From Plantibacter sp. VKM Ac-2880 (GTDB lineage Bacteria; Actinomycetota; Actinomycetes; Actinomycetales; Microbacteriaceae), in contig NZ_JADKSJ010000002.1 in assembly GCF_015351235.1 (NCBI RefSeq), positions 1,116,001 to 1,180,000 of the forward strand: a stretch of 64,000 nt of DNA, in the 5' to 3' direction. The notes beneath the pieces are model-generated. The model searched no databases, was not told where the DNA came from, and worked only from the letters and a program-made list of their open reading frames with translations. The first letter of the stretch is position 1; each line of letters opens with the position of its first letter. The translations under genes and the position numbers were made by a program. Of the stretch, positions 41,642-50,544 are shown piece by piece.

Positions 41642-42220
41642 GGCTCCCAGCGAACGCACAGCACAGTGCGCTGCTGAGCTGTTAATATATCTGCTGTTGG
41701 AGTTCTTCCAACGGCCCGCCGGTAACTGGTCGACCCCCCGCGATCACCCTCCGGCCTCCCGAGCTCGATACCCTTTCGAGCGCGCGGGAGATAGGGTCAC
41801 CCCTTCCCCTAGGTTCGGTGACCCGAAGCTCTGCGACACCGTCGGTCGCCTGTCGATGCCCGAGTCCGGGCTCGGGCATCGACACCGGCACCCTCCCGGA
41901 ATCCACGCTCGCAGCTCTTTCACAGCTTCAAGCCGTATTGTCCTTCCTTGAGTGCCGATGTCACAACCGGCTTCCGTGTGCAGAGTCCACACCTCCACGG
42001 ATCCGCCGATGCTCCCGACATCTACACCAACTGCCGCTTCCCAGAACGGCGAACAACGATCCACCGGACGGCCCCAGCCGACCAGCACGGCCGCATGACG
42101 GCCCAGCTGCACTCCGGACGGTCTCGTCGCTTCATCCATGCGACCAGCCGCGATCGTCGTCGCATTCCCCTTCTGGATCCGGCTCATCCATCATCCGCAA
42201 CATCAGAATCGAGATCCACC
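41642..42220. other. Long non-coding stretch with lower GC
   Basis: About 580 bases lie between the aldolase gene and a small Ser-rich gene. Two 60-base lines I counted here are 60% GC, and the first 60 bases are 53%, against about 70% in neighbouring genes. It holds a TTAATATAT tract at 41682 and a perfect 14-bp hairpin at 41851-41884. I see no convincing gene; frames of about 120-170 codons on both strands lack family motifs and normal third-position GC bias. Confidence 0.55.
41851..41884. repeat. Perfect inverted repeat in the non-coding stretch
   Basis: Fourteen-base arms TGTCGATGCCCGAG (41851-41864) and CTCGGGCATCGACA (41871-41884) with loop TCCGGG. It may be a terminator or part of a non-coding RNA. 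Confidence 0.65.
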
Positions 42221-42391
42221 ATGTCCATCACCCAGACTCGGACCCCCGCGTCCTCCAACCGTTCCTCGAGCACCGGCGTCCACGGCCGCGGTCACTCGAC
42301 CGACAAGCTCACCTACCGCTTCGGCCTCCGCACGCCTGAGACCGGCTCCAAGTCGCGCACCTCGAGCAGCGCCTCGAACCGTCGCGGCTGA
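42221..42391 (+). CDS. Small basic Ser-rich protein
   Basis: A 56-residue protein rich in Ser, Thr and Arg with a central STDKLTYRFGLRTPETGSKS. ATG 42221 lies after a weak GAGATCCACC site. The third-position GC and the strong terminator 22 bases downstream support a real gene, but I cannot name a family and no partner is obvious. Confidence 0.5.
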   Translation: MSITQTRTPASSNRSSSTGVHGRGHSTDKLTYRFGLRTPETGSKSRTSSSASNRRG

Positions 42392-42412
42392 GCCGCCGCG
42401 CCGCTTCACCCG

Positions 42413-42445
42413 ACGCCCCCGCCCGGCTTGACCGTGCGGGGGCGT
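42413..42445 (+). terminator. Terminator after the small Ser-rich gene
   Basis: Perfect 10-bp arms ACGCCCCCGC (42413-42422) and GCGGGGGCGT (42436-42445) with a 13-base loop. Confidence 0.65.
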
Positions 42446-42534
42446 CGTCGTGTCCCCGGCAGTGCTGCCGACACCGGCACGAGTCCGGACGATCGGACGG
42501 GTCCTGACGGGCCACCAGGTGGGAGAATCCCCAC

Positions 42535-44115
42535 ATGGATCCGGTCGCCCTCATCTCGTGGATCGTCGTGTTCGTCGTCGTCACCGTCACGGTGTCGGGT
42601 CTGTCCGGCCGAGCCGGCGTCTCCGCCCCGATCGCCCTGGTGCTCGTCGGCGGCGTCGCGTCGTTCATCCCCGCCGTCCCGACCGTCGAGATCGAACCGG
42701 ACCTCATCCTCTACGGCCTGCTGCCGCCGCTCCTGTTCGCCTCCGCGATCCGCATCTCGTTCATCGACATCCGAGCCCGCAACGACGGCATCATCCTGCT
42801 CTCCGTCGGCGCCGTCGCCTTCACCGTCGTCTCGGTCGGGTTCGCGAGCTGGCTGCTGATCCCCTCGATCACCCTGGCCGCCGCCTTCGCGTTCGCGGCG
42901 GTCATCGCCCCGACCGACGCCGTCGCCGTGAGCGCGATCGCCGGCCGTCTCGGACTCCCCCGACGGGTGCTCACCATCCTCGAGGGCGAGAGCCTGCTGA
43001 ACGACGCCACCGCGCTCGTCGCGCTCAACGCCTCGATCCTGGCGATCACGAGCGTCGTCAACCCGGTGATGATCGCCGGTGAGTTCGTCATCGAGGTCGT
43101 CGCCGGTGTCGGCGTGGGGCTCGCCGTCGGCTGGGTCCTCTCGCAGGTCCGCCGACGCCTGCGTGCCCCAGTGCTCGACACCTGTCTGTCGCTGATCACC
43201 CCGTTCCTCGCGTTCCTCCTGGCCCAGGCGATCCACGGTTCCGGCGTGCTCGCCGTCGTCTCGGCAGGTCTGCTCCTCGGCTACCGGGCGCCCATCGTGC
43301 AGTCGGCCGAAGCACGCATCGCCGAGTCGCTCAACTGGCGCACCATCCAGTTCCTGCTCGAGAACGCCGTCTTCCTCTTCATCGGCCTCAACCTGGCGGG
43401 GATCCTCGAGGGCGCGATCCAGACCGGGCCGGGCCTCTGGCCGACCGTGTTCATCAGTGTCGGGGTGCTCGCGGCGCTCATCGTCTCCCGCTTCGTGTGG
43501 GAGATGACGGTCACGGCGATCTACCGCCTCGGGCCGAGACGACTGCGTGAGCGGAGCTGGTCGTGGGGCAACGGGATCGCCGTCTCCGCTGCCGGGGTGC
43601 GCGGCGTCGTCACCCTCGCCGCCGTGTTCCTGCTGCCGGAGGACACCCCGTCCCGCGAGTTCCTGCAGTTCCTGGCGTTCGTCGTGGTCGTCGGCACCCT
43701 CCTCTCGGGACTCGCGCTACCGGCGATCATCCGGGCGCTCCACCTCCCGCCGCCCAACCACAGCCAGGAGCGCGTCGAGCAGCTGATGCTCATGGCGGAA
43801 GTCCAGACGGCCGGTCTGTCGCGCCTCGACGAGCTGACCACGGAGGACGACGAGGAACAGGTCCTCACCCGCCTGCGGACCAACGCGAGCTTCGTGGCCA
43901 ACGCGCTCGAGCAGTACACCGGAGACGGCTCGGAACTCCGCACCATCGCGTTCGCCCGCCTCCGACGACAGATGATCGCCGCCGAACGGGAGGCGCTGCT
44001 CGCCGCGCGCGCGGAGGGCCGCTACCAGGAACCGGCCGTCGCCGCAGTCCTGGCGGCCATCGACGCCGAGGAGGCGACCCTCAAGGCGATGACGCCGAAA
44101 CCACCGCGATCGTAG
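42535..44115 (+). CDS. CPA1 family Na+/H+ antiporter
   Basis: The 526-residue protein has about 12 membrane helices (residues 1-400) and the NhaP/CPA1 motifs FAAVIAPTDAVAVSAI and GESLLNDATALVAL, where the Asn-Asp pair binds the ion. A cytoplasmic tail of about 120 residues rich in Glu and Arg follows. It exchanges sodium or potassium for protons and supports pH and salt tolerance. GAGAAT lies 6 bases before ATG 42535, so the gene is probably leaderless. Confidence 0.87.
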   Translation: MDPVALISWIVVFVVVTVTVSGLSGRAGVSAPIALVLVGGVASFIPAVPTVEIEPDLILYGLLPPLLFASAIRISFIDIRARNDGIILLSVGAVAFTVVSVGFASWLLIPSITLAAAFAFAAVIAPTDAVAVSAIAGRLGLPRRVLTILEGESLLNDATALVALNASILAITSVVNPVMIAGEFVIEVVAGVGVGLAVGWVLSQVRRRLRAPVLDTCLSLITPFLAFLLAQAIHGSGVLAVVSAGLLLGYRAPIVQSAEARIAESLNWRTIQFLLENAVFLFIGLNLAGILEGAIQTGPGLWPTVFISVGVLAALIVSRFVWEMTVTAIYRLGPRRLRERSWSWGNGIAVSAAGVRGVVTLAAVFLLPEDTPSREFLQFLAFVVVVGTLLSGLALPAIIRALHLPPPNHSQERVEQLMLMAEVQTAGLSRLDELTTEDDEEQVLTRLRTNASFVANALEQYTGDGSELRTIAFARLRRQMIAAEREALLAARAEGRYQEPAVAAVLAAIDAEEATLKAMTPKPPRS

Positions 44116-44176
44116 CGGTCGACGCGATCGGACACCGGGGGTCGGGTCCCGACCGGCGCTCGGGCAGGATGAGGAC

Positions 44177-45205
44177 ATGATCCTGTTGCTCCCGGCCGTC
44201 GTCTTCGCCGTGCTCTACCTCGCGAGTCGACGGCGCGACGCACGCCGATTGCGCAACGGGGTCTTCCTCGTCGCGGCCATCGCCTGCGCACTGGGCGCCC
44301 TCCTCACGGAGGCCGCCCGCACGATTCCGTTCACCGTCCTGCTGGCCACGTTCGGGGCGGTCGTGCTGGTGGGCGTCCTCGCCGTGCTCCTCGTCGGGAA
44401 CGGCATCACCATGATCCGACTCGAGGGACGGAGTCTCGGCAACCTGCTCTCCCTCTTCGCCGGCGTCGCGATCCTCGTCCTCCCGGTGCTCGCCGTCCTG
44501 CTCGTCCTCGGACTCGATCTGAGTCCCCTGCCGTCCTGGGCAGCGATCCTCCTCGTCGCGGTGGGGGTCCTCCTCGGCTTCGCCTGTCTGTACGCGGCGG
44601 CGACCTTCGCGGCGTTCGGCGTGTACTCGCTGGTCTACAGCCGTTTCCGACACACCGTCGTGCCCGACGTGGTCGTCATCCTCGGCTCGGGCCTGATCGA
44701 CGGACAGGTCCCGCCGCTGCTGCGCAGCCGTCTGGACCTCGCGCTCCGCATCCACCGCTCAGCGCGTCCGGGCACGCGCCGACCACTGCTGATCCCCTCC
44801 GGGGGTCAGGGGGACGACGAGCCGAGGCCCGAGGGTGTCGCCATGGCGGAGTACCTCATCGCGAACGGCGCCGAGCCGACGGACGTGCTCCCCGAGACCG
44901 AGTCGACGAGCACCCGTGAGAACCTGCTCCGCTCGCGCGAACTGCAGGAGTCGAGCGGCCGGACCGGTGACACCCTGGTCGTCACGAACAACTACCACGT
45001 GCTCCGGGCCGCCCTCCTGGCGCGCTCCACCGGCAGCGACGCGCAGGTGATCGGGTCGCCGACGGCCGCGTACTACGTACCGAGTGCATTCCTGCGCGAG
45101 TACATCGCGATCATGGTGGAGCACCGCATGCTCAACGCGCTGGCGATCGCCGGGGTCGCCGGCCTCGTCGCACTCGCCGTCGTCTGGTCGCTGCTCCCGA
45201 TCTGA
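44177..45205 (+). CDS. YdcF/ElyC family (DUF218) membrane protein
   Basis: The 342-residue protein has five N-terminal membrane helices (to about 160) and then a DUF218 domain with VVILGSGLIDGQVPPLLRSR, STSTRENLLRSREL, LVVTNNYHVLRAALLAR and a final membrane helix. In E. coli, SanA and ElyC of this fold affect envelope integrity and cell-wall precursor metabolism. CAGGAT lies 6 bases before the start, although GAGGA could also serve as a ribosome binding site. It follows the antiporter gene after 61 bases. Confidence 0.8.
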   Translation: MILLLPAVVFAVLYLASRRRDARRLRNGVFLVAAIACALGALLTEAARTIPFTVLLATFGAVVLVGVLAVLLVGNGITMIRLEGRSLGNLLSLFAGVAILVLPVLAVLLVLGLDLSPLPSWAAILLVAVGVLLGFACLYAAATFAAFGVYSLVYSRFRHTVVPDVVVILGSGLIDGQVPPLLRSRLDLALRIHRSARPGTRRPLLIPSGGQGDDEPRPEGVAMAEYLIANGAEPTDVLPETESTSTRENLLRSRELQESSGRTGDTLVVTNNYHVLRAALLARSTGSDAQVIGSPTAAYYVPSAFLREYIAIMVEHRMLNALAIAGVAGLVALAVVWSLLPI

Positions 45206-45245
45206 GCGGAGACCCCTGCGGGGAGCGCCCGCTCACGCAGTACCG

Positions 45246-45330
45246 GACGCCCGCGACGAGCTCCCGACACGACACGACGGGCCTCCGTCGTGCAGTCGCA
45301 CGAGGACGGCCCGTCGGGCGTCGTTCCGGT
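45246..45330. terminator. Complex terminator between convergent genes
   Basis: Nested arms CGACGGGCC (45275-45283) / GGCCCGTCG (45308-45316) and GACGCCCG (45246-45253) / CGGGCGTC (45315-45322), with an outer ACCGGA/TCCGGT pair, lie between stops at 45205 (plus) and 45337 (minus). Confidence 0.55.
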
Positions 45331-45336
45331 GATCGC

Positions 45337-45702
45337 TCAGTCGGGAGCGGTGTCGTAGACCTCACGCGCGTCATCGGTGACCTCGGAGGCCGGCCCCGAG
45401 TCGGGCTGGTGATCGGTCGAACCGTCGGCGTCGGCGTCGCCCAGCGGCTCGTCGAGTTCGGTCGACGGTTCCGGGGTCTCGACGGCCTCTTCGGTCGCCT
45501 GCTCCTCGGCGGGAGCGGCATCCTCGGAGCCCGTGCCGTCGACGGTCTGGCTCGAGCCGTCCGAGCCCGAGCCGGCGGTCGTCTGGTCTGAGCTCACGAG
45601 CTCCGCCGTGTCGATGTCGGCGCCCTCCCAAGCCTCCTGGTCGGCTCCGGCCTCACCGGTCGCGAGGTCGTCGTCTGAACGCTGGTCCTGCTGATCCGTC
45701 AT
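45337..45702 (-). CDS. Small acidic disordered protein
   Basis: A 121-residue protein dominated by Asp, Glu, Ser, Thr and Ala, with low-complexity runs such as EEQATEEAVETPEPSTELDE and no hydrophobic core. ATG 45702 follows AGAGGAG at good spacing, and the coding bias is normal, so it is probably translated. Length and composition suggest a disordered protein; I recognise no family and no function can be assigned. Confidence 0.6.
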   Translation of the reverse strand: MTDQQDQRSDDDLATGEAGADQEAWEGADIDTAELVSSDQTTAGSGSDGSSQTVDGTGSEDAAPAEEQATEEAVETPEPSTELDEPLGDADADGSTDHQPDSGPASEVTDDAREVYDTAPD

Positions 45703-45828
45703 GATGCACTCCTCTCCGCGGAGCGCGTCGCGCCCCGTGTCCCGTGACTCTACGTGGGGACCCTCAACGGTTTCCCGGGGTTGACAGTGGACCCCGGGCA
45801 TCGGAGATGCTCGCGCTAGCGTGGAGGC

Positions 45829-46719
45829 ATGACCCTTCCCACCTCGGACACGCGCGTCACCTACCCGGCAGGAGCCCTCGTCTCGACCGGCACGGTGCTG
45901 CACGTCGAACCCGTGGGCGACCGCCTCGCCGTCGTGCTCGACGAGACGGCCTGCCACCCCGTGGACGCCGCGTGGCCCGACCAGCCCGCCGACCAGGCGA
46001 CCATCCGGTTCGGCGACGGCGACGACGTCAGGGAGGTCGCGGTGCTCGACTGCGTGGTGGGCGCGACGGACGGCACCGAGCTGTACCTCGGCGACGCCGT
46101 CCCCGTGAAGAAGGGCACGGAGGGCTGGGCCTTCCTCGTCGTGCACCTGGTGGCCGGCGATGCTGCAGCCGCGGCGGTGGAGGGCGCGACGGCACGCGTC
46201 GAGGTCGATGCCGCCACCCGTCACGCCTTGTCGGCCGGACACACCGGCTGCCACCTCGCCTCCCTCGCCTTGAACACTGCGCTCGCCGACGCCTGGCGGA
46301 AGGAGGTCCCCCTCGACACCCTGGGCGCACCGGACTTCGACGCGCTCGCCTGCGAGTCCTCCAGGATCGCGCCGCACGCGTCGACAGACCGCTACCGCAT
46401 CGGCAAGTCCCTCCGGCGGAAGGGCTTCGACCCGGCCGCCCTGGACGATCTCGAGGCGCTCGGCTCACGCATCCGCGAGACCCTCGACGGCTGGCTGGAC
46501 AGCGGTGCGACGGTCCGGATCGACCGCGACGGCGACGGGCTCACGGATCGCCGACGGTGGCACTGCGAGCTGCCGGGCGGGCCTGCGGTCCTCGCGTGCG
46601 GCGGGACGCACGCCGCCTCGCTCACCGAGTTCTCGAGCATCGCGGTCTGGCTCGAACGCGAAGAGGTCGACGGCGCCGTGGTGCTCTCGATGGTCAGCAC
46701 GGTCGTCCCCGCCGGCTGA
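45829..46719 (+). CDS. AlaX-like tRNA editing protein
   Basis: The 296-residue protein resembles the editing domain of alanyl-tRNA synthetase and AlaX. Metal-binding H-x-x-x-H is in SAGHTGCHLASLALN (about 142-156), and a C-G-G-T-H element is in ACGGTHAASLTEFSSI (about 263-278), the C-x-x-x-H half of the zinc site. These proteins remove serine or glycine wrongly attached to tRNA-Ala. TAGCGT lies 6 bases before ATG 45829 and GGAGG overlaps the gap, so initiation may be leaderless. Unusual: the domain is embedded in a longer N-terminal beta-rich part of about 120 residues. Confidence 0.75.
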   Translation: MTLPTSDTRVTYPAGALVSTGTVLHVEPVGDRLAVVLDETACHPVDAAWPDQPADQATIRFGDGDDVREVAVLDCVVGATDGTELYLGDAVPVKKGTEGWAFLVVHLVAGDAAAAAVEGATARVEVDAATRHALSAGHTGCHLASLALNTALADAWRKEVPLDTLGAPDFDALACESSRIAPHASTDRYRIGKSLRRKGFDPAALDDLEALGSRIRETLDGWLDSGATVRIDRDGDGLTDRRRWHCELPGGPAVLACGGTHAASLTEFSSIAVWLEREEVDGAVVLSMVSTVVPAG

Positions 46720-46745
46720 CCGCGCCGCCGACCGGAGCGGTCCCG

Positions 46746-47240
46746 CTACGCGCTGATGCCGGTCGAGGCAGCGCCGCCGACACCGGCGAGCAGGCCACCG
46801 ATGACGAACACCCAGAGCACGACGAGCGCCGCCCACCCGAGGAGGAACAGTCCGTTGAGGACGACACCCGTGATCGCCATGGCCCGACCGGTCGGCTCCC
46901 GCTTGAGCGCCATGAGTCCGAGCACGAACCCGACGACGGGGAGCACGAAGGTGAACCCGAAGAACAGCGAGACCAGGCCGATCACCATGCTGGAGATGCT
47001 CAGGCCACGCGGCGGTGACTGCGGGTAGGGGTAGGGAGCCGGATACATCGGCTGCGCATACGGCTGCTGCGCGTACGGCTGCACCGGGTACTGCTGCACC
47101 GGGTACTGCTGGGCGTACGGCTGCACCGGGTACGGCTGGACGTACGGCTGCACGGCGCCGGATTGTGGCGGAGCGGGCTGCTGCGGGTACGCCTCGTGCG
47201 GTGCAGGGGGTTGCGGCTTCCATCCGTCCGGTGCGCTCAT
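46746..47240 (-). CDS. DUF4190 membrane protein with a Pro/Gln/Tyr repeat head
   Basis: A 164-residue protein whose first half is a run of short P-Y-x-Q-Q/P repeats (PVQPYAQQYPVQ and similar) and whose second half has two membrane helices with VIGLVSLFFGFTFVLPVVGF and ALKREPTGRAMAITGVVLNG, the DUF4190 signature. The role of DUF4190 is unknown; many are small actinobacterial envelope proteins. TAGGCT (47248-47253) lies 7 bases before ATG 47240 on the minus strand, so the gene is probably leaderless. Confidence 0.8.
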   Translation of the reverse strand: MSAPDGWKPQPPAPHEAYPQQPAPPQSGAVQPYVQPYPVQPYAQQYPVQQYPVQPYAQQPYAQPMYPAPYPYPQSPPRGLSISSMVIGLVSLFFGFTFVLPVVGFVLGLMALKREPTGRAMAITGVVLNGLFLLGWAALVVLWVFVIGGLLAGVGGAASTGISA

Positions 47241-47418
47241 GCCCGCCAGCCTACCGATCAGCCGCGCGCGCGGTCCGATCCCGCGTCAGGGTGCACCCGT
47301 CAGCTCTCTGGGAGCTTCGCCTCCAGGGACGGCGAGGCGCTGGAAAGCGACTACCGTATTCGTGCGGTCCTCGCAGGGAACCCGGAACACGGACCGCGCC
47401 ACACCCAGAAGGAGCACC

Positions 47419-49653
47419 GTGCAGAACGACGCGATCGCCGAGGAACAGGACCACCTCGATCGGCTGCACGACGTGATCCGGACGCAGTCCGACCTCGAGG
47501 AACGGCGCTCCGAGCTCGCCCTCCGGGCCTTCGACGGCGACGACGACTCCAGCTTCTCGGAACGCGACGCCCTGGTCGCCCATCACCGTCAGCGGATGGT
47601 CGAGCTGCGGTCGTCCAGCTACGGTCTGCTGTTCGGCCTGCTCGAACGCGAGACCGAGGAACGTCACCACATCGGACGCATCGGCCTGCGCGACCCGGAG
47701 AGCGGTGACCAGCTGCTGCTCGACTGGCGCGCCCCGGCCTCGCGACCGTTCTACACCGCGACGCCCCTGCGTCCCGAGGGGCTGCGCCTCCGCCGGCGCA
47801 TCGGGACGGCCGGTCGCCGCGTCACCGAGGTGCACGACGAAGTCCTCGACACCACGCTGCTCAGCGAGGACGAGCCGAGCGGCATCGGCGAGTCCGGCGC
47901 GTTGCTCGCCGCCCTCGGTCGCGCACGGACCAAGCACATGGCCGACATCGTCGACACCATCCAGGCGGAGCAGGACGCGATCATCCGCGCACCCCTGCCC
48001 GGGACCCTCCTCGTGCAGGGCGGGCCGGGTACGGGCAAGACCGCTGTCGCCCTCCACCGCGCCGCCTACCTCCTCTACGAGCACCGCGAGCGCCTCATGC
48101 GGAGCGTCGTGCTCATCGTCGGGCCGAACTCGACCTTCCTCGACTACATCAGCCGGGTGCTGCCCTCGCTCGGTGAGACGGCCGTCGTGCTCGTCACGCC
48201 GGCCACGCTCGTCCCCGGCCTCGACGCACACGCCGAGGACTCGCTCGACGTCGCGGAGCTCAAGGGCCAGCTGCGCATGGCCGATGTGGTCGCCCGCGCC
48301 GTCCGCGAACGACAGGTGCCGCTCGACGAAGCGGTGACCATCCGCATCGCCGGCGACGGACCGCTGCGGGTGACTCCGGGGGTCCTCCGCCGGATCAAGG
48401 CCGGGATCGAACGCTCCGGCACGCCGCACAACGAGGCGAAGCTGCGATTCGACCGGGCCGTCCTGACGCACCTCATCGGCCTCGAGGCGAAGCGCGACGG
48501 CTTCGAGCCCCGCACGGGCGAGGACGCCGACGAACGCCGACAGGAGCTGAGCGAGGAGCCCGAGGTCGAGGAGCTGCTCGACACGATGTGGCCGATCCTC
48601 GACCCGGCCGAGGTCGTCGACCGTCTCCTCACCGATGCCGAGCTGCTGGCTCGCGTGACGCCGGACCACACGGACGAGGAGCGTCGGCTCCTGCTCCGTG
48701 CGCCCGCCGACCCCGACACCACAGGCGAGACCGCCTGGGCCGACCGCCTCACCCCCGGCGACATCGCCCTCGTCGACGAGGCGGCCGAACTCATCGGGGA
48801 AGACCAGCGGCCCGAGCTGGAACGCCAGCGTCGAGCCGCCTACGAGCGCCGCCACGACGTGGAGTACGCGCGCAGCGTGCTCGAGATGATCGGCGACATC
48901 AGCATCGACGACGAGGCCCAAGACGACGACTACCTGCGTTCCGCGCAGGACCTCGCCGACCGGCAGACCATCGAGGACGACCGGAGCCCGGCGGAGCGCG
49001 CGGCCTCCGACCGCACCTGGGTCTACGGCCACGTCATCATCGACGAGGCGCAGGAACTGACCCCGATGCTCCTGCGCGCGATCCTGCGTCGCGGACCGAA
49101 CCGGTCCATGACGCTCGTCGGCGACATCAACCAGCAGAGCACCTCGGCCACGCGTTCCAGCTGGCAGGAGCTGCTCGGTCCGCAGCTCCCCCGGTGGACG
49201 CAGGAGCTCCTCACGGTCAACTACCGGACGCCCGAGCAGATCATGGAGCTCGCCGACCCGGTCCGCCTCGAACTCGACCCGGAGTCCCCCGCCCCCGTGT
49301 CGATCCGTCGCGGCGAGGAGGAGCCCGTGCAGCTCACCGTCAGCCCCGACGAGCTCGCAGCGACGGCCGTGCAGGCAGCGGTCGACGCGATCACCGCGCA
49401 CGTCGGGATCGCGGGCGTCATCGCCCCCCGCCCGCTGGTGGCGGACATCGACGCACTGCTCGCCGACGCGGGAGCCGACCGCAGCCGGGTGTGGAGCGGG
49501 ACCGCTCGCGAGAGCAAGGGGCTCGAGTTCGACAGCGTCGTCCTCGTCCAGCCGGAGCAGTTGGGCGGCTCGGGTCGGTCGGCGTTGTCGCTGCGCTACG
49601 TCGCGCTCACCCGCGCCACCCAACGACTCACGGTCGTCGACACCCCCTCCTGA
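47419..49653 (+). CDS. helD: HelD-type RNA polymerase-associated helicase
   Basis: A 744-residue superfamily 1 helicase-like protein. Walker A GGPGTGKTAVALHRAAYLLY (about 197-216) follows the N-terminal coiled-coil arm (IAEEQDHLDRLHDVIRTQSD). Walker B VIIDEAQELTPMLLRAILR is near 540, followed by the motif III-like LVGDINQQS and the UvrD-type ALTRATQRLTVV. The motif order and length match actinobacterial HelD, which removes stalled RNA polymerase from DNA. GTG 47419 follows AAGGAG. It is monocistronic. Some actinobacterial homologs (HelR) protect RNA polymerase from rifamycins; I see no rifamycin-associated element upstream. Confidence 0.85.
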   Translation: MQNDAIAEEQDHLDRLHDVIRTQSDLEERRSELALRAFDGDDDSSFSERDALVAHHRQRMVELRSSSYGLLFGLLERETEERHHIGRIGLRDPESGDQLLLDWRAPASRPFYTATPLRPEGLRLRRRIGTAGRRVTEVHDEVLDTTLLSEDEPSGIGESGALLAALGRARTKHMADIVDTIQAEQDAIIRAPLPGTLLVQGGPGTGKTAVALHRAAYLLYEHRERLMRSVVLIVGPNSTFLDYISRVLPSLGETAVVLVTPATLVPGLDAHAEDSLDVAELKGQLRMADVVARAVRERQVPLDEAVTIRIAGDGPLRVTPGVLRRIKAGIERSGTPHNEAKLRFDRAVLTHLIGLEAKRDGFEPRTGEDADERRQELSEEPEVEELLDTMWPILDPAEVVDRLLTDAELLARVTPDHTDEERRLLLRAPADPDTTGETAWADRLTPGDIALVDEAAELIGEDQRPELERQRRAAYERRHDVEYARSVLEMIGDISIDDEAQDDDYLRSAQDLADRQTIEDDRSPAERAASDRTWVYGHVIIDEAQELTPMLLRAILRRGPNRSMTLVGDINQQSTSATRSSWQELLGPQLPRWTQELLTVNYRTPEQIMELADPVRLELDPESPAPVSIRRGEEEPVQLTVSPDELAATAVQAAVDAITAHVGIAGVIAPRPLVADIDALLADAGADRSRVWSGTARESKGLEFDSVVLVQPEQLGGSGRSALSLRYVALTRATQRLTVVDTPS

Positions 49654-49755
49654 CCGCCCTCGTCCGGCGACGCACCGTCGTCCGGGCCCGTCCAGAGCGT
49701 CCGACGGCGGTGAGGACCGTAGTCTTGAGCTCTGCCAACAGAATGTGAGGCTGGG

Positions 49756-50466
49756 ATGAAGGTCATCAGCTACAACCTCCGCAAGAACAAGGCCAGCGGC
49801 GAACTCGTCGCACTCACCGAAGAGTTCAGGCCGGACGTCCTCGCGTTGCAGGAGGCGGACACCCTGCAGCTCCCGGCCGAGCTCGGTAGCCTGCACCTCG
49901 CGGACAGCACCCACCGCAACCGGCTGGGCCTCGCGATCTACTACCGCCGCGACCGGTTCACCGCCGAGTCGACGCAGACCTTCGCGTTGAAGAAGTCGCT
50001 CCACGACATGGTGCTGGCGCCCGCGCACGAGCGGCTCATCGGCACGCGCCTCACCGATGTCGAGGCCGGCCGCGAACTCATCGTCGCCTCCTTCCACGCC
50101 GCGCCCCTCACCGCGCTCAACTCGCTGCGGCGCCACCAGATCAAGGCGGCGCACGAGCAGCTGCACGCCATGGGCGACGTCCCGACGCTCATGGTCGGCG
50201 ACTACAACTACCCCCTCTTCCAGAAGGGGCTCGGCACGAAGATGCAGGAGAGCGGCTACGACCTCAGCCTGAGCGACCGCAGCACCTACACGCGCTACAA
50301 GATGTTCCGCGGGCACTTCGACTTCGCGACGTCCGTCGGCCTGAAGATCGACCGGGTGCAGACGCTGCGTCGCGGGATCTCCGACCACCTGCCGATCCTC
50401 GTCGACGCGAGCTACGGCTTCGCCGTGCCCGAGGACGACGGCGCGCCGGAGTCCGCCGCCCGCTGA
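49756..50466 (+). CDS. Endonuclease/exonuclease/phosphatase family protein
   Basis: A 236-residue EEP-fold protein beginning with MKVISYNLRKN and containing RPDVLALQEAD, RLGLAIYYRR, TLMVGDYNYP (near 147-156) and the C-terminal GISDHLPILVDA, the last with the catalytic D-H pair. EEP enzymes cut nucleic acids or phosphoesters using magnesium. The short N-terminus without a signal peptide suggests a cytoplasmic enzyme. Its 3' end is marked by an exceptional palindromic terminator. Confidence 0.82.
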   Translation: MKVISYNLRKNKASGELVALTEEFRPDVLALQEADTLQLPAELGSLHLADSTHRNRLGLAIYYRRDRFTAESTQTFALKKSLHDMVLAPAHERLIGTRLTDVEAGRELIVASFHAAPLTALNSLRRHQIKAAHEQLHAMGDVPTLMVGDYNYPLFQKGLGTKMQESGYDLSLSDRSTYTRYKMFRGHFDFATSVGLKIDRVQTLRRGISDHLPILVDASYGFAVPEDDGAPESAAR

Positions 50467-50471
50467 CCTGA

Positions 50472-50529
50472 TTCGTTCGCCCATTCTTGGGCGAACGGGT
50501 GTCCCCTCGCCCAAGAATGGGCGAACGAA
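50472..50529. terminator. Nested palindromic terminator
   Basis: Perfect 23-base arms at 50472-50494 and 50507-50529 with a 12-base loop. Each arm is itself a hairpin (TTCGCCCA-TTCT-TGGGCGAA at 50477-50496, and its mirror), so either one large or two small structures can form. It lies between the stops at 50466 (plus) and 50545 (minus). Confidence 0.8.
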
Positions 50530-50544
50530 CGGCGCACCGGGTGA

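Noticed and set aside
41744-42187. 147-codon minus-strand reading frame in the low-GC stretch
   Set aside because: It has no family motif, no good ribosome binding site, and a perfect hairpin runs through it.
47241-47418. Rifamycin-associated element upstream of helD
   Set aside because: No long GC palindrome of the expected type lies in this gap.
47251-50514. 1087-codon minus-strand reading frame opposite helD and the EEP gene
   Set aside because: It spans two well-supported plus-strand genes and has no recognisable domain; such frames are common in high-GC DNA.
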